From: Hymenopellis radicata | Lineage: Eukaryota; Basidiomycota; Agaricomycetes; Agaricales; Physalacriaceae | Direction: 5' to 3' | Assembly: GCA_015501595.1 (NCBI GenBank) | Contig: JADNRX010000222.1 | Location: forward strand, 1 to 64,000 | DNA: 64,000 nt | Shown: positions 11,721-23,127 of the stretch, piece after piece | How the letters are laid out: every line of letters starts with the position of its first letter | Position numbering within the stretch: position 1 is the first letter of the stretch | Made by a program: the position numbers and the translations under genes | Notes under the pieces: model-generated | The model's database searches: none | The model's input: only the letters and a program-made list of their open reading frames with translations | Told to the model about the DNA's origin: nothing

Positions 11721-13058
11721 ATGGAGAGGGCTTCAGAAGAACCCGAAGAGAAAAGGCTTACCCTTATGCAGGAAGAATTGTTGGAGCGTCTGATCGTGGC
11801 GCAACAACAAAGTTGGCACCAAGACAACCCCTTCCCTGGTATAAGCCTTTCCCCTTCCCTGAAGCCTGGGCCTGTTGACGCGTTCACAGAGCCTCTTGAG
11901 AGCCAATTAGCAAATACGCGTGCACAGTCTAAAAATGAAAAACACAACGAAAAACCTGTAGAAATTATGAAACGGAAACCAGGACCGAATCTGCATGGGA
12001 ACTTCATTCCCCGACCTAGTCAAAGACAAGTCGAGGTAGTGATACCCGTGAAGAAACAAGTCAGTTTCACAGATCCTGTCGAGGAAGCACCCAAAGTCCC
12101 CGACAAACCAGAGACAGTCAAAGAGCCTGTTGACAAGGATAAAACCCTTGATACTCTTGGAGATCCCGAGTTGACTAAAATCATTGAAGATGCGTTGCAA
12201 GCCCAACGGCCAGTAGTGTCTACCAATGATGAGGTCGAACAACAGAAACAGCGCACTTATCAACGGATTTCAAAAATCCGAGCCATGCTCAACGAAAATC
12301 CCGAGTGGCGTTCTCTTTGGAAACAGTTCTTACCGTTCGAGATGTTAGCAACTAACGAGGCCTGGCAGAAGGACTTGTTAGACCTCTTGAAGGGTAGGAA
12401 CGTCAAAGTAAACGTGCAGATGGAATTTATGGCCTCTGAGCCAGACGATGCATATGTCTTTAACAAGCTGGAAGGTAGTGACTTACCGAAGGACGCGATA
12501 GTCGTTCAAGATCCAGTCGTACAGCTATACCACTTCAATAATGGGTATGCGGGTCCTTACTTCAACGTGAACTTACCGGCTGCGAATGTAGCAGCTGAAA
12601 GCGCAGAACTAAGAACCATGTGGCCGATTATTGGAGGAGCAGGCAGAAAGGAATGTCTCTTAGACAGCGGCTCACAGATTGTCTCTATGTCGCTAAAGGC
12701 AGCCCTTGAGTTGGGAGTTCCTTATGACCCCAACGTGCAGATAACCATGGAAAGTGCAGATCAAACCCGAACCACAACGGTGGGTCTGGCACGGAATCTT
12801 CCATTTACCTTCGAAGGGATTACTTTCTATCTACAAGTACATATTCTTAGGGCTCCTGCCTACGAAGTCTTGTTGGGTAGACCCTTCGAACGAGTAGCCA
12901 GTCTTGTTGCCTCGACCTCGGGTGAGCAAGTATCCGCCACCATCACCGACCCAAGCAATGGTCGTAAGTTGACGATGCCCACTTACGCTCGGGGAGAAGT
13001 ACCCAGATATCTCAAACCTATCCAACAAGAGGGTTTTCAGAGCCGCTCGAGGAATTGA
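11721..13058 (+). CDS. Ty3 retropepsin-like aspartic protease region
   Basis: A 445-residue frame starting with ATG 9 bp after the gag stop. The N-terminal half is charged linker (gag-like tail). The protease is in the C-terminal part: the active-site motif CLLDSGSQIVSMS is near residue 314, followed by a flap-like region and the hydrophobic-hydrophobic-Gly motif YEVLLGRPF about 75 residues later, as in retropepsins. Its role would be cleavage of the Gag-Pol precursor. The stop (TGA 13056-13058) overlaps the start of the RT frame, which lies in the -1 frame, so -1 frameshifting is likely. This segment has no internal stop, unlike gag and pol. A truncated inverted copy of the same region lies at 63222-64000. 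Confidence 0.85.
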   Translation: MERASEEPEEKRLTLMQEELLERLIVAQQQSWHQDNPFPGISLSPSLKPGPVDAFTEPLESQLANTRAQSKNEKHNEKPVEIMKRKPGPNLHGNFIPRPSQRQVEVVIPVKKQVSFTDPVEEAPKVPDKPETVKEPVDKDKTLDTLGDPELTKIIEDALQAQRPVVSTNDEVEQQKQRTYQRISKIRAMLNENPEWRSLWKQFLPFEMLATNEAWQKDLLDLLKGRNVKVNVQMEFMASEPDDAYVFNKLEGSDLPKDAIVVQDPVVQLYHFNNGYAGPYFNVNLPAANVAAESAELRTMWPIIGGAGRKECLLDSGSQIVSMSLKAALELGVPYDPNVQITMESADQTRTTTVGLARNLPFTFEGITFYLQVHILRAPAYEVLLGRPFERVASLVASTSGEQVSATITDPSNGRKLTMPTYARGEVPRYLKPIQQEGFQSRSRN

Positions 13059-14172
13059 TCCCAGATCAAGGAGAGGTGGCTCTCTACATAACGGGAGATA
13101 AGAAAAGTGGTTATAAAATACAAGAAACATATATACCAGGACAGAACAGAACCAGTTTTTCGTCAAGCGACTTGACTAGCTTGTACTTGAAGAAGTCAAA
13201 CGATGGTGTTCATCGAGCAGTCAAGCCTCTTAGGCGAGAATTCATGTTTCGGGATCCTAAAGAACCCATCATGGTACCCGTGAAACACCCCATAGAGACC
13301 TACGAACGAAGAAAAGTCAACGGGTTTAGGAAAGTTTTCGACATCCGCAAACCAGTCACTAGCAACGAATGGGAAGAAGGACTGGTGTTAGACACCCCAC
13401 AGATGTTCTACGGAGTCCCTCAGGAGTTGCAAAGTGTCTTTGGCCAGTTCACGATCACTATGGCAGAAAGTTACCTCAATAAACAACAAGAAGTGTTCTT
13501 ACAAGGTGTGAAACGAATGAGAAAACCAAAGGGCATATTCGCGATGCGCCACCTGGATGTCTATGCGGCTAAGAAGTACAAGCCAGTAGCATTGAAAACG
13601 AAGCCGCATCTGGGAACACTACCTGACGAATTCAGAATCATAAGAGACATACAAGGAGACCCGCTAGCAGAGCTACCTAAGTTGTCGAAGAACCCACCGG
13701 AATTTGTACCAACGGGAAGATACACAGCCGAGCGTAGAGAGCAAGTTCAGAAGGATCATACAGGAGAGTTCCTGTGGCCCGAAGAACGAAAGCTAGTGGA
13801 TCAACTAATGTGTCTGCAGAATGAAGGCTTCGCATGGAAAGAATCGGAAAAAGGTAAATTCCGTGAAGACTTCTTCCCCCCTGTTGACATGCCAGTCATT
13901 CAGCATACACCATGGGTACTTAGGAATATCCCGATTCCACCTGGTATCTATGATGAAGTATGTAAGATCATTAAGAACAAACTAGACTCGGGTGTATACG
14001 AACCTTCCAACTCGTCTTATCGATCCAGATGGTTCTGTGTACTTAAGAAGGATGGCAAGAAGCTTAGACTGGTACACAGTTTAGAACCACTCAACGCAGT
14101 AACTATCGCACACTCCGGGTTACCTCCAGCTACCGAGGAACTAGCCGAAGCGTTCGCAGGGTTATCCTGTGG
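13055..14172 (+). pseudogene. pol: Ty3 pol, fragment 1: RT N-terminal half
   Basis: Opens in the -1 frame relative to the protease frame (overlap at AATTGATCC). A linker of about 280 residues is followed by the RT fingers: PWVLRNIPIPPG, then SSYRSRWFCVLKKDGKKLRL and VHSLEPLNAVTI, the standard Ty3 RT block before the palm. Coding continues to LSCG, where hAT-B (14173-14588) interrupts it. The frame resumes at 14589 on the other side of the duplicated TCCTGTGG. Reading on past 14172 gives only hAT-B sequence and a stop at 14308. Confidence 0.85.
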
Positions 14173-14588
14173 TAGAGCATGCCACGAGTCTAAACCCGGG
14201 TCCGGCGGGTCGAGTTTGCGCGAGTTTGCGTATCTGAAGTCCGGACTTGCGACTTGTCTCAAACTTGCGAGTCGCGGGTCTAAAACTCGCGAGTTTGCGA
14301 GTTTTTGACGAGTTTTGAGCTATAACCCACTCATATCCCCTTCAACTGAGGTCAAACTAGTGCAAACATCATCTCTATAGCCTATTGCAACTCTGTTGAA
14401 TCATATTCATATGTATAACATAGGTTATATGCATAATATTATATCTTAACTGACTACCGGAACCTGCGCAAGTACTTGCGGAATGCTCCAACCTCAAACC
14501 TGCGACTTGCGCAAACCCGGGTCGCGAGTCGCGAGTCGCAGGTTACCTGCGAGTTACCTGCACCAGCCCAAACTCGTGTCATGCTCTA
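14173..14588. mobile_element. hAT-B non-autonomous transposon, copy 1 (416 bp)
   Basis: TSD TCCTGTGG at 14165-14172 and 14589-14596. Ends TAGAGCATGCCACGAGT and, as reverse complement at the right, TAGAGCATGACACGAGT. Subterminal arrays of GCGAGTTTGCGAGT-like repeats surround an AT-rich core. No coding capacity. It splits the RT palm, and removal restores the frame. It is the uninterrupted reference for the second copy at 17337-28915. Confidence 0.9.
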
Positions 14589-15482
14589 TCCTGTGGTGGG
14601 ACTTTAGACTTGTATGTAGGTTACGATGAACGGTTGTTAGCAATCTCTTCACGAGACATGACTACCTTCTCAACACCCTACGGTGCACTAAGACTAAGAA
14701 CACTACCCATGGGGTGGACCAATTCAGTGCCCATCTTCCATGAGGATGTAACACACATACTACGAGATGAGATACCAGCGTACACCAGGCCGTACATTGA
14801 TGATGTACCCGTCAAGGGCCCCACTACCAGATACGAAGACAAGGATGGTAACCCAGAAGTACTTAAGGAAAATCCTAAAATCTGACGCTTCGTGTGGGAA
14901 CACTTGAACAACATGAACCGTATCATTCAACGGATGAAGTATGCGGGTGGTACCTTCTCAGGACTAAAAGCTATTATCTGTGCGGACGAGATAGTAGTTG
15001 TAGGGCATGTATGTTCGTATGCGGGCCGGAAACCTGCTGCAGACCGAGTAAAGGTCATACAGGACTGGCCTGATTGCGAGAACTTGACACAAGTCAAGTC
15101 CTTTCTCGGGACAACAGGAATTTTCCGAGCCTTCATTAAAGACTACTCAGTCAAGGCCTACGCTATGAACAAGTTAAATCGTGGTGCAGTAGCCTTTCAA
15201 TGGGGTCCAGAAGAGAAAGCCTCGATGCAAGCCCTCAAAGATGCAATCACAACGTGCCCCATGCTAAAACCTCTCAGGTACGAGTGGGACACGCCGGTAA
15301 CTTTGTCGGTGGACACATCCTACCAGGCTATAGGCTTCTACTTATCTCAGAAGGATCCTGAAGACTCTACGAAGACGTACTTTGCCAAGTTCATGTCTAT
15401 TACTCTGAACGAAACACAAGCAAGATATTCCCAAGCCAAGCGGGAACTGTTCGGTTTACACCGAGCACTCATGCATTGTAGG
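14589..15482 (+). pseudogene. pol: Ty3 pol, fragment 2: RT palm/thumb and RNase H start
   Basis: Continues the RT: GTLDLYVGYDERLL (the palm block that normally carries the first catalytic Asp), the MTTFSTPYGALRLRTLPMGW block, the catalytic YIDD box, then the connection motif VKSFLGTTGIFRAFI and the RNase H start VTLSVDTSYQAIGFYLS. An in-frame TGA at 14883-14885 (NPKI-stop-RFVWEH) sits where CGA would encode Arg, consistent with CpG deamination. The frame breaks at HRALMHC, where hAT-A copy 2 was inserted. Confidence 0.85.
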
Positions 15483-16544
15483 TAGAGACCTCAACGACTC
15501 AAATCCGGGTCAGATCCGCGATCCATCACGCGAGTACCCATGGCCGAAACTGCCGATCCGCGATCCTTATCTGATCCGACCCGCCACGGATTACGGATCA
15601 AGACGAGTCGGATCGCCGAGATCGCCGAGCGGGTCGAGTACTCGAGTAAACTCGAGTATTCCACACACCCAAATCTATTCATGCCCGACGAGTATCCCCG
15701 GGCAATGGCACGGGGACACTCAGTCGTGCATGATGCAGACTGGGTGGTGGTGGGAGGATAGTAGGAGTGGTGGAGATGGTGGTGATGGTGGTGGGAGATG
15801 GTGTGGTGGTGGTGAAGATGATGTGGTGGTGATGGTGGTGGTGTAGGTGATGCGTCGTCGTTGGTTCCATCAGCGCGCTCAGCGCATCGTCTGTGTCAAC
15901 GCATCGTCCGCGTCAACGCATCGTCCGCCCCATCCGTCGTCCATCCATCCTCGTCATCCATCCATCCTCGTCGTCCATCCATCCTCATCGTCGGTCCATC
16001 CTCGTCGTCACCCTATCCCGTTCGCAAGTCGTCTGGCGGCCAGTAGTCATCCGTGTCACAAGTAGTCATCCTGCTGCTGTTGCAAAGACAGCAGCAGCCC
16101 CAGCACAGAGCCAGGCCCAAAAGAAACACCCCAGAGGCCGCCTGACAATCGTCAGAGCGGCAGTGGCGACGGTCGTCGCACACTGGGTGGTCGTGGTGGT
16201 GTGAGAGTGAGAGTCGACGCACCCGATCGAACGATTACGCGGCCTTCGGAACTCGGCCCGAAACGCCGGTTCGCGAGAAAACATGCACGCAGCATGTTTG
16301 GCTGACGCTCGGGCCCGTTCAACTTCGTAAAAATTTGTAAATTAGTATTAAATATATATGTAAATATTCACGAGTCAACACGAGTACTCGCGACGAGTAC
16401 TCACGCCTCCAGAGCCTGATCCGCGATCCATTACTGATCCGACCTGCCACGGGTCTACGGATCATACGGATCGGATCTCCGAGATGCCCGAGCGGATCGA
16501 GTATGGATATATCCGCGTGATCCGCTGACTCGTTGAGGTCTCTA
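15483..16544. mobile_element. hAT-A non-autonomous transposon, copy 2 (1062 bp)
   Basis: TSD ATTGTAGG at 15475-15482 and 16545-16552. Ends TAGAGACCTCAACGACTC and inverse. Same plan as copy 1 (palindromic arrays, GGTGG microsatellite, CTGCTGCTGT/ACAGCAGCAG hairpin at about 16072-16098, AT block), but the subterminal arrays use GATCCGCGATC-type units, so it is a subfamily shared with copy 3. It interrupts RNase H. Confidence 0.9.
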
Positions 16545-16552
16545 ATTGTAGG

Positions 16553-17336
16553 TACTACCTACTTGGGTGTAGAAAGCTCCGCGTAGAGGTAGACGCAAAG
16601 TATATCAAGGGAATGTTATCAAACATTGACTCCCTCACGAACGCCAATCTACAACGATGGGCTGAAGACATCCTAATGTATCACTTCACTTTGGTACACG
16701 TACCAGGCAAGGTACGTGGACCTGATGGTTTGAGTCGAAGACCACATTCCGACAAGGATCCCGTGGTACCATACGACGAACCAGATGATACAATAGAGCT
16801 AGAGTATGAGGAAAATCCAAACATCCCGAAGGAGGATCAACCCTTAGACTTCGAGACGTTCAGAAACAACATCGACACTCGGACAGGCTTCCTACAAACC
16901 CTTAGCTCGGGAAGTAGTAAGGAACCCGAGTGGACAACAGAACAAGAGGTCCTTCAGGCCACTGCGGTTGCAGTCGAGGACATCGAGAAATGGGTGGACA
17001 TACCTAACTTCCCGGACCAGAACAGGACTGAATGAGAGAACACTTGGGAAACCATGTTACCATATGTTCAACCGTACTTGGAAGACAAGGCCCACTCGCA
17101 AGAATCAGATCTCCCGACGGACATGACTGTGAAAATGCAGGATTGGGCTGAAAGCGAGTTCTTTGTTAGGAATAACAGGCTCTACAAGAAAGATAAGAAA
17201 GGAGAACACAAACGGGTGTTACAAAAACCCGAAAGAATGGCGGTTTGCAAAGTCATACACGACAAGAATGGCCATAAGGGACAATACTCTGTCAGATACC
17301 TCATTAAGTCAAGGTTCTGGTGGCCAGCGTTGGAAA
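16553..17336 (+). pseudogene. pol: Ty3 pol, fragment 3: RNase H end and integrase zinc finger start
   Basis: Resumes RNase H in frame (YYLLGCRKLRVEVDAKYIKG) and passes the tether motif NANLQRWAEDILMYHFTLVHVPGK. An acidic linker follows, and a TGA at 17033-17035 stands where CGA is expected (NRTE-stop-ENTWE). The integrase HHCC finger begins HDKNGHKGQYSVRYL, then RFWWPALE, where hAT-B copy 2 interrupts. The C-x2-C half of the finger lies 11.6 kb downstream at 28924. Confidence 0.85.
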
Positions 17337-17817
17337 TAGAGCATGCCACGAGTCTAAACCCGGGTCCGGCAGGTCGAGTTTGCGCAAGTTTGCATATCTG
17401 AAGTCCGGACTTGCGACTTGTCTCAAACTCGCGAGTCGCAGGTCTAAAACTCGCGAGTTTGCGAGTTTTTGACGAGTTTTGAGCTATAACCCACTCATAT
17501 CCCCTCCAACTGAGGTCAAACAAGTGCAAACATCATCTCTATGGCCTATTGCAGCTCTGTTGAATCATATTCATATGTATAACACAGTTTATATGCATAA
17601 TATTATAGCTCAACTGACTACCGGTAGTGAATAGCCCGGGTCGGCTGACCCGGTCCGGGTTGCGGGTTCGGGTACTCGCGGGTACGGGTGCGGGTCTCGG
17701 TCCGTTCACCCGCCGTGACCCGCGTGACCCGTAGTCACCCGTGATCAGATAAGACTGATCCCCAGATCTCAACCTCTTACCACCAGCACGTCGCCGTAGA
17801 CGTGCTCGTCGCCCCCG

Positions 17818-18525
17818 CACCCTATGCTGTACCCTTATATCCCTAATCCCTCTAACCAGAGGGCATCTTATTACATTAATAGCTCTAGGGGAGAACCTCC
17901 CACGAGAGCTATTAATGCATTAGGGCCTGCCCTACGGCTCAGCAGCGGCTTGGCTGGGTTGCCGGGTGCGTTGCTGATGCCGTGGATGCCGGCTCACGGG
18001 TCTTTCCGTGGCGGCGCTAGAGCGGGTACAGCCACCCGTATTCGGCTGCTCCCGCCATTCCCGCCTCTCACGCTCACCACCACCAGCGTATACGTCTGAT
18101 ACCTCCTTGTCTGTTTATGTTCTCTTTCCGCGCATCGTGGCGCACCTTCATATACGTGTGCGCAGACGACGCGCGGCCTCCTTCCATATCGGGACAGTAC
18201 GCTTGGGACAGCGCACTGGGCGGGTCTCGGCGCCGTTCGGGCTGATTTTCTGTGGAGGCCCTCTCCGCACATAGGATAGGACACTCGTAACGTTTCAGGG
18301 CCACAGCTCTACTGCGTCGGGCGCTGCATCATGGCGCATTTTTGGGGCGGGACCGGCTGCGCTGGGGCGGGATGGGGTGCCCGGATCGGGCTGCTTTTTG
18401 GTAAGGCGTGTCTTTGCACCTCTCCGAGGGCACACGCTCACGCTCATGATTTTAGGTGCTCTACGTCGTATGCTATGGACTTCGACTTTCTGGCGGCGGG
18501 ACCGGCTGCGCTGGGGCGGAATTTG
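17818..18525. repeat. KDZ1 left terminal inverted repeat
   Basis: Matches the reverse complement of 27050-27925 nearly base for base. It contains an inner hairpin (ATTAATAGCTCT ... AGAGCTATTAAT near 17875-17915) and one full copy plus part of another of a ~150-bp GC-rich unit (GGCTGCGCTGGGGCGG...). Short frames on it are mirrored in the other arm and are not genes. Confidence 0.85.
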
Positions 18526-18766
18526 CGTGTCCCGTTTCAGCAAATCTTCTGTCTACTGTCTTCACCCTCCTCCGAGGCCGCTGCCTCACGGACGTACATT
18601 CGGCATTGTCAGATCTTGTTCAACGGTTCGCGACATGTGGCAGCAGGACTTTAGGCGGCGCTTAGGCGACATTTACTGCCCCGCTTGTTCTACTCTTTTG
18701 TCTAAGGTATACTCTGCATTATTCAAATCCACTCGCTTACTTTCCTATTCTGCAGGTCCTCAGCAA

Positions 18767-18820
18767 ATGACGCATTTCGACCTCCCGATCCCCTATGATC
18801 GGGAGGTCGAAATGCGTCAT
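18767..18820. repeat. Perfect 24-bp hairpin downstream of the KDZ1 transposase
   Basis: ATGACGCATTTCGACCTCCC... (18767-18790) is followed by a 6-nt spacer CCCTAT and its exact reverse complement (18797-18820). It lies about 200 bp beyond the transposase stop. It could be a palindromic insertion, a structural 3' signal or a replication feature; the sequence alone does not decide. Confidence 0.8.
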
Positions 18821-19020
18821 GTAGTAGGGATTGTACACTCAGCTCAGTCCTTTCTTTCCTTTCATTTCTTGTATTCACCCACAGTTATGTACAGAAATAA
18901 TTTATTGTGCTCCAAGACATGTATTCGTAGGTTACTCAATAGTATCGTCGTACAAGTCCTCCTCATTCGTGAAATCGTCATCAAGCTCCACCTCAACGGT
19001 TTGCGATGGCACCCGGTCAG

Positions 19021-22000
19021 CTAGGATACTGCTGCCCACTTCCGTTCCAGACCATCTGCCAAGTCGGTTTGCCTCGCAGCTTGCTCTCTGGCGAAGGCCG
19101 AGATACCCTGGCGCAGCTCAGGGGACACATTTCCTCGCGCATTAACACGCGCACGCCAGCATGACCCTGACCATCGGTGGAACTCAACAACCCTCCGCAT
19201 CTCCTCAAGCAAAAGCTCCACCTCCTCTTGCCAGCGCAGCTTCCGCGCTCGCGCCTTACACCATTCGATCTTTAGTGCTGTATTCCTCTTAGTTTCAAAT
19301 AAACAAAGCTTAACTCCACATACCTTCGTGCACTGAGTACGCAGATGCGTCGTCATCGCCTGGGATGATCTCTGTTGGCGTGTACCAGATCCAGGACACT
19401 CGGCGTCGTCCCTCTCCAGGCGCAACAACGGCATCTGATGAGGCAGGATCCAGAACACTCTCATCAATAATGCCGAGGTCGCGTAGCCGGTTCCTCTCGT
19501 CCTGCTCCTGTGCCGACAACATCCGTTCGGTTAAGCCCCGAATGTCAGTATCATTTAAAATTTTCAACTCCCTTTCCCACTCGCCGTGTCCTTTGAGCTG
19601 GAACAATGCATTTCGTGCCCATCGATAGCGAAGTTTGTTGAGCTGAATTCCAATCTGAATCTTGCGCTGCAGTCCTTCGGCACGAGTAGTCGGATTCTGG
19701 CCCGTTACATTACGCACAGTAAACATGTGTGCCACAGAGCGCGTGCGAAGGCCCTGTCGTAAGTCCTCCAATGCTTCCCTGCATTCTGCCTCTCGGAGAC
19801 GCGCTTCGGCATCCACCAAGCCTGGAGCACATGCGCGATCAAGGACTCGGTCGCGTTTCTTCAGTTCGGAAGGAAGGAAGAGCTTCGTCTCCTCAGCAAG
19901 TACTGAGCTTGGGCTGTCTATGTGAACGAGCTGCTGAGGGGTCAAGTATTCGCGCAGGGAGGGCATAAAGATCCTCTGTAAGCCGCGTATCCGGGTTATC
20001 ATACGAGTAATCAATCCGCGCTGCTTTTCGATATTGACCTCTTGATAAGTTGTTCCGGAACGTCGAGCCTTGACCTCCCAGGCGAGTGCTCGTCTAAGTA
20101 TAGTCAGAAGGTATATACGGCGAAAGTCAGGGAAATCAACATACTGCAAGGTCTCCACCTCAAAGCTTGTAGTTAGAAACAATGTCATGCTGGACTCCTG
20201 AGCAATTCCTCCTGCCCGAATAACAGCATCCTGCTCCTCCTTGAGAAGCTGAAGCTCTACATCCTTCAAGGTCTCGTGTTCCTCCAGCTGCGACTCGTAC
20301 GGGCAGGGCTGATCGTGATCTTGCTCCCATGCGACTAGTTCCTCAAGCCATTCCTGCACCAGCGGCTTGCCGAGGAGACTCGTCAACCCTGCATCAAATT
20401 CTACAAACTCTCGCGCATGCACATGGGCTTCTTTTACAGCCTCAGCCAGTTTACGGAGGAAGAGACGACCTTTCAAAGAGTCAAATCATATTTATCAGAG
20501 TCATAGTTACAGCCTACCAAAACCTTGTACAGTACGAAAATTGTGGGCGGCGAAGATGTCCTCCAGAGTATCTTGACGCGCGCCAGGTCCCATCATCTTG
20601 GTTTGAGCAGCCGCACGGTTTGAGACCGCCCAGTTACGCTCTATCGTTTCCCCATCAGTTCGTCCAGCACCCGGCAAATAGTTGAAAGAATATGGGCCGT
20701 GGCACGCGGACTGTCGTGATCTCAGATATCTCCTTATTAAGTGAGTGGGAATGTCACTTACCTTGTGCGCCCACAAATGGAATTTCGGAATGCAGAAAGT
20801 CACACGACGTGGTTCGAAGCGCATCCGCCAGTGCTCCGGAAGTCTTGCCATACGTTCCCAGAAATGAACAATGTAATTGCATGCAATGTCGTAGGAGACC
20901 ACCACCTCCAGCATCTCATCAGCTTTCAGGGAGGCGGCGACAGGTGGATCAACGTTACAAAACCTGTCGCCACGATCAGATCAGAAATGTGTTGAGTAAT
21001 TGAGATTTTATACCTTTCTCCTCGTTGCAAGTCACCCATGCCGTTCGCTCTCCAAAGACCATGGCGAGAGCATGTAACGCCCACAATCCCTGTTGTCCTG
21101 AGACCCCGAATGTTCTTCGAATTTGCCAAAAACATCGCCTTGAATCCTGAGCATGCGGCCATGTCATCTTCGTTGACATGGGACCGGATATGGGCCTGAT
21201 ACGGAAGGCTAGGGATGAAATGAGCAATCCCATCTGCCAGCGGAGGGTCGCGTTCCGGAGTAGATACCACAGCATTTCGCGCGCGGAAATTCGCGTCAAC
21301 GGCGAGCAATAGCCTATACAGAAACCTGTTGAATGTGAGAATACAGTTTGTTTGGTATACAGTGAGAGTACGCACTTCAATTTCGTTGGCATCTGCCTCC
21401 AATTGCTCGGAAGATTTATGCCTGGATGAGGACAAGCCGGGCACTGCATAGCGAGCTCTCCCTCACTCGTGCCTTCGATTCCTTCCTCATCGTGGCCGCG
21501 ACCACCGCGTTTCATCATCTTGACATGTCGCCATTGCCGAATGGAGCGTAGGAGAACTTTGTACCGATTCGGAGGAATCACGGAAGATCTATTCATTGTC
21601 ATAGCCTGCAAACCTTGCCACATGTCCCACGCGGGCAGCTTTCCCAGCGTGTTCAGATAATGGAAGGAACGTAAGAGGCTGAATGTCGATGCCGTACGCG
21701 GCTCTAGAGGGGTGGCTGGCCACCAGCCAAGTCGAAGTAGTTGTACATATGCAGGTGGCGCAAATGTGCAGCCACAGAAGAAAAGCGAGACACAGTGAAT
21801 TCCGTTGGTGTGAAGAACAGTAAAATCGGAAGTGGTGATGTAACGTTGGGGGCAAGTAGCATCTGCAGAATGTCCGAGCTGCATGGATAACCCCAGCTCA
21901 CGTAACGTAGAGTGCTCGAAGTACGCCTCGTTCCAGCGCTGGAAACATAATGTCAACAATGCTCGAATTAATCAACCAATGAATCCTGTACCTCAATAAA

Positions 22001-22582
22001 ATGCAGCGGTAGGTGCTTGTGGCGCCGAACACAGCATTCCCGGCATAACAGTCCAAGATTGATACACTCAGCTTCCGAGCATCTGTACTCGGCGCGCTGA
22101 GCAGACTGAGAGGCTGGGCAAAGAGCACAGTTGTCGTCTGCTCCTCCGAGCCCATCCCGGCGGATCAACTCGTCAAGATAACGAGATCGAAACTGGCGCC
22201 AAGTGGCCATCGGATCGTCCTGTAAGACTGTTAGACTTTCCAATGTATCTAGAAGCAAAAGGTCAACGTACGCTGTTCGAATTACGTGCTGGGGAGACCG
22301 TAACAATTATACCATCATTCGTGTTGTCGTCCTGAGGCTCTTCTTGCACAACGTCACCCATCAAGTAGGTAAATCCGTCAACTGCATCAGCCATGGCAGC
22401 AGAGTGAAGATCTTCGACGAGCTCGGATGTCGTGACCGAAGACGATTGAGTCTCACGGTAAGCTGTCTGAGTGTTAACTCGTCGACTCGTGTTCTCGGAA
22501 CGCGGAGAACTGTGGAAGGCGTGAGGTTACTCGAGGACTTGGCCGATTGGCGAAAGGCAGCTGGTTTGGCTCCTTTAGGCAT
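19021..22582 (-). CDS. KDZ1 transposase with CxC2-like cysteine cluster
   Basis: RNase H-fold transposase of the KDZ superfamily, about 1070 residues in eight exons: 22582-22272, 22219-21992, 21938-21376, 21325-21014, 20963-20762, 20710-20518, 20469-19324, 19277-19021. All introns are GT..AG and about 46-55 nt. Exon 2 carries the Cys cluster (CALC...YRCSEAEC...CRECCVRRHKHLPLH). Exon 4 has AVDANFRAR and GDLQRGER; exon 5 has VVSYDIACNY and FCIPKFHLWAH; exon 6 has TDGETIERNWA and MGPGARQDTLEDIF; exon 8 has the basic ALKIEWCKARARKLRW and a coiled coil. These are hallmark KDZ blocks in the right order; the Asp of YDIAC and the Glu of GETIER are likely catalytic. Exon 1 starts MPKGAKPAAF but must change frame by one base near 22490-22530 to join exon 2, so this copy may be recently inactivated, unless a splice was missed. 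Confidence 0.88.
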
Positions 22583-23127
22583 CGTAACAGAGTGAGGTCT
22601 GAGGAATGAGACGAAGAAAGACAGAGTACTTATATACAGTTGCTGGAACACAATCGATTTGGCTCTCTTCGTCCATGAGGCCAACCGGCACTCATAGTCA
22701 ATCCGAGAATCAAATGTAAGGCGATGTCAAATGCATTGCCGTAGGACGAACAGAGGTTGACATAGCAAGAGAATCATATGTCCTAGTATGTTATCTAAAG
22801 ACACTGAAAAAAGTATCAGCAAGACTGCGACTCAGAGACAGTGAACAACATCAACCATACCAAGACGGACTCCCGACTGTTCTTAAACCCCTTTTAGACA
22901 GTTCAGAAATCCAGCAAACCTCGGAGAATTATGCACATGACTGAGGCAGCAGTATACGAGTGTATTCTGAGCGTAACACATAGTAGGGACAGTCCAACAG
23001 GAGTAAAAGCAGGTAAAGGACTGATCGAACATGCGATAAGCGCGTGTTCATCATGTTCATCACTTCGTGATCGAACATTCCTCTTTCTTTCTTACCCCCA
23101 CCATCCCAATCTAACCTCAGCTGTCGC
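22583..23127. promoter_or_regulatory. Divergent gap between KDZ1 transposase and cargo gene
   Basis: 545 bp without a convincing frame, between the minus-strand transposase start and the plus-strand start at 23128. It probably holds both promoters. I see no clear TATA pair or repeat that would fix them. Confidence 0.4.

Noticed and set aside
18008..18543. Frames on both strands of the KDZ1 inverted repeats
   Set aside because: Mirror copies in the other arm, GC-rich low complexity, no domain.
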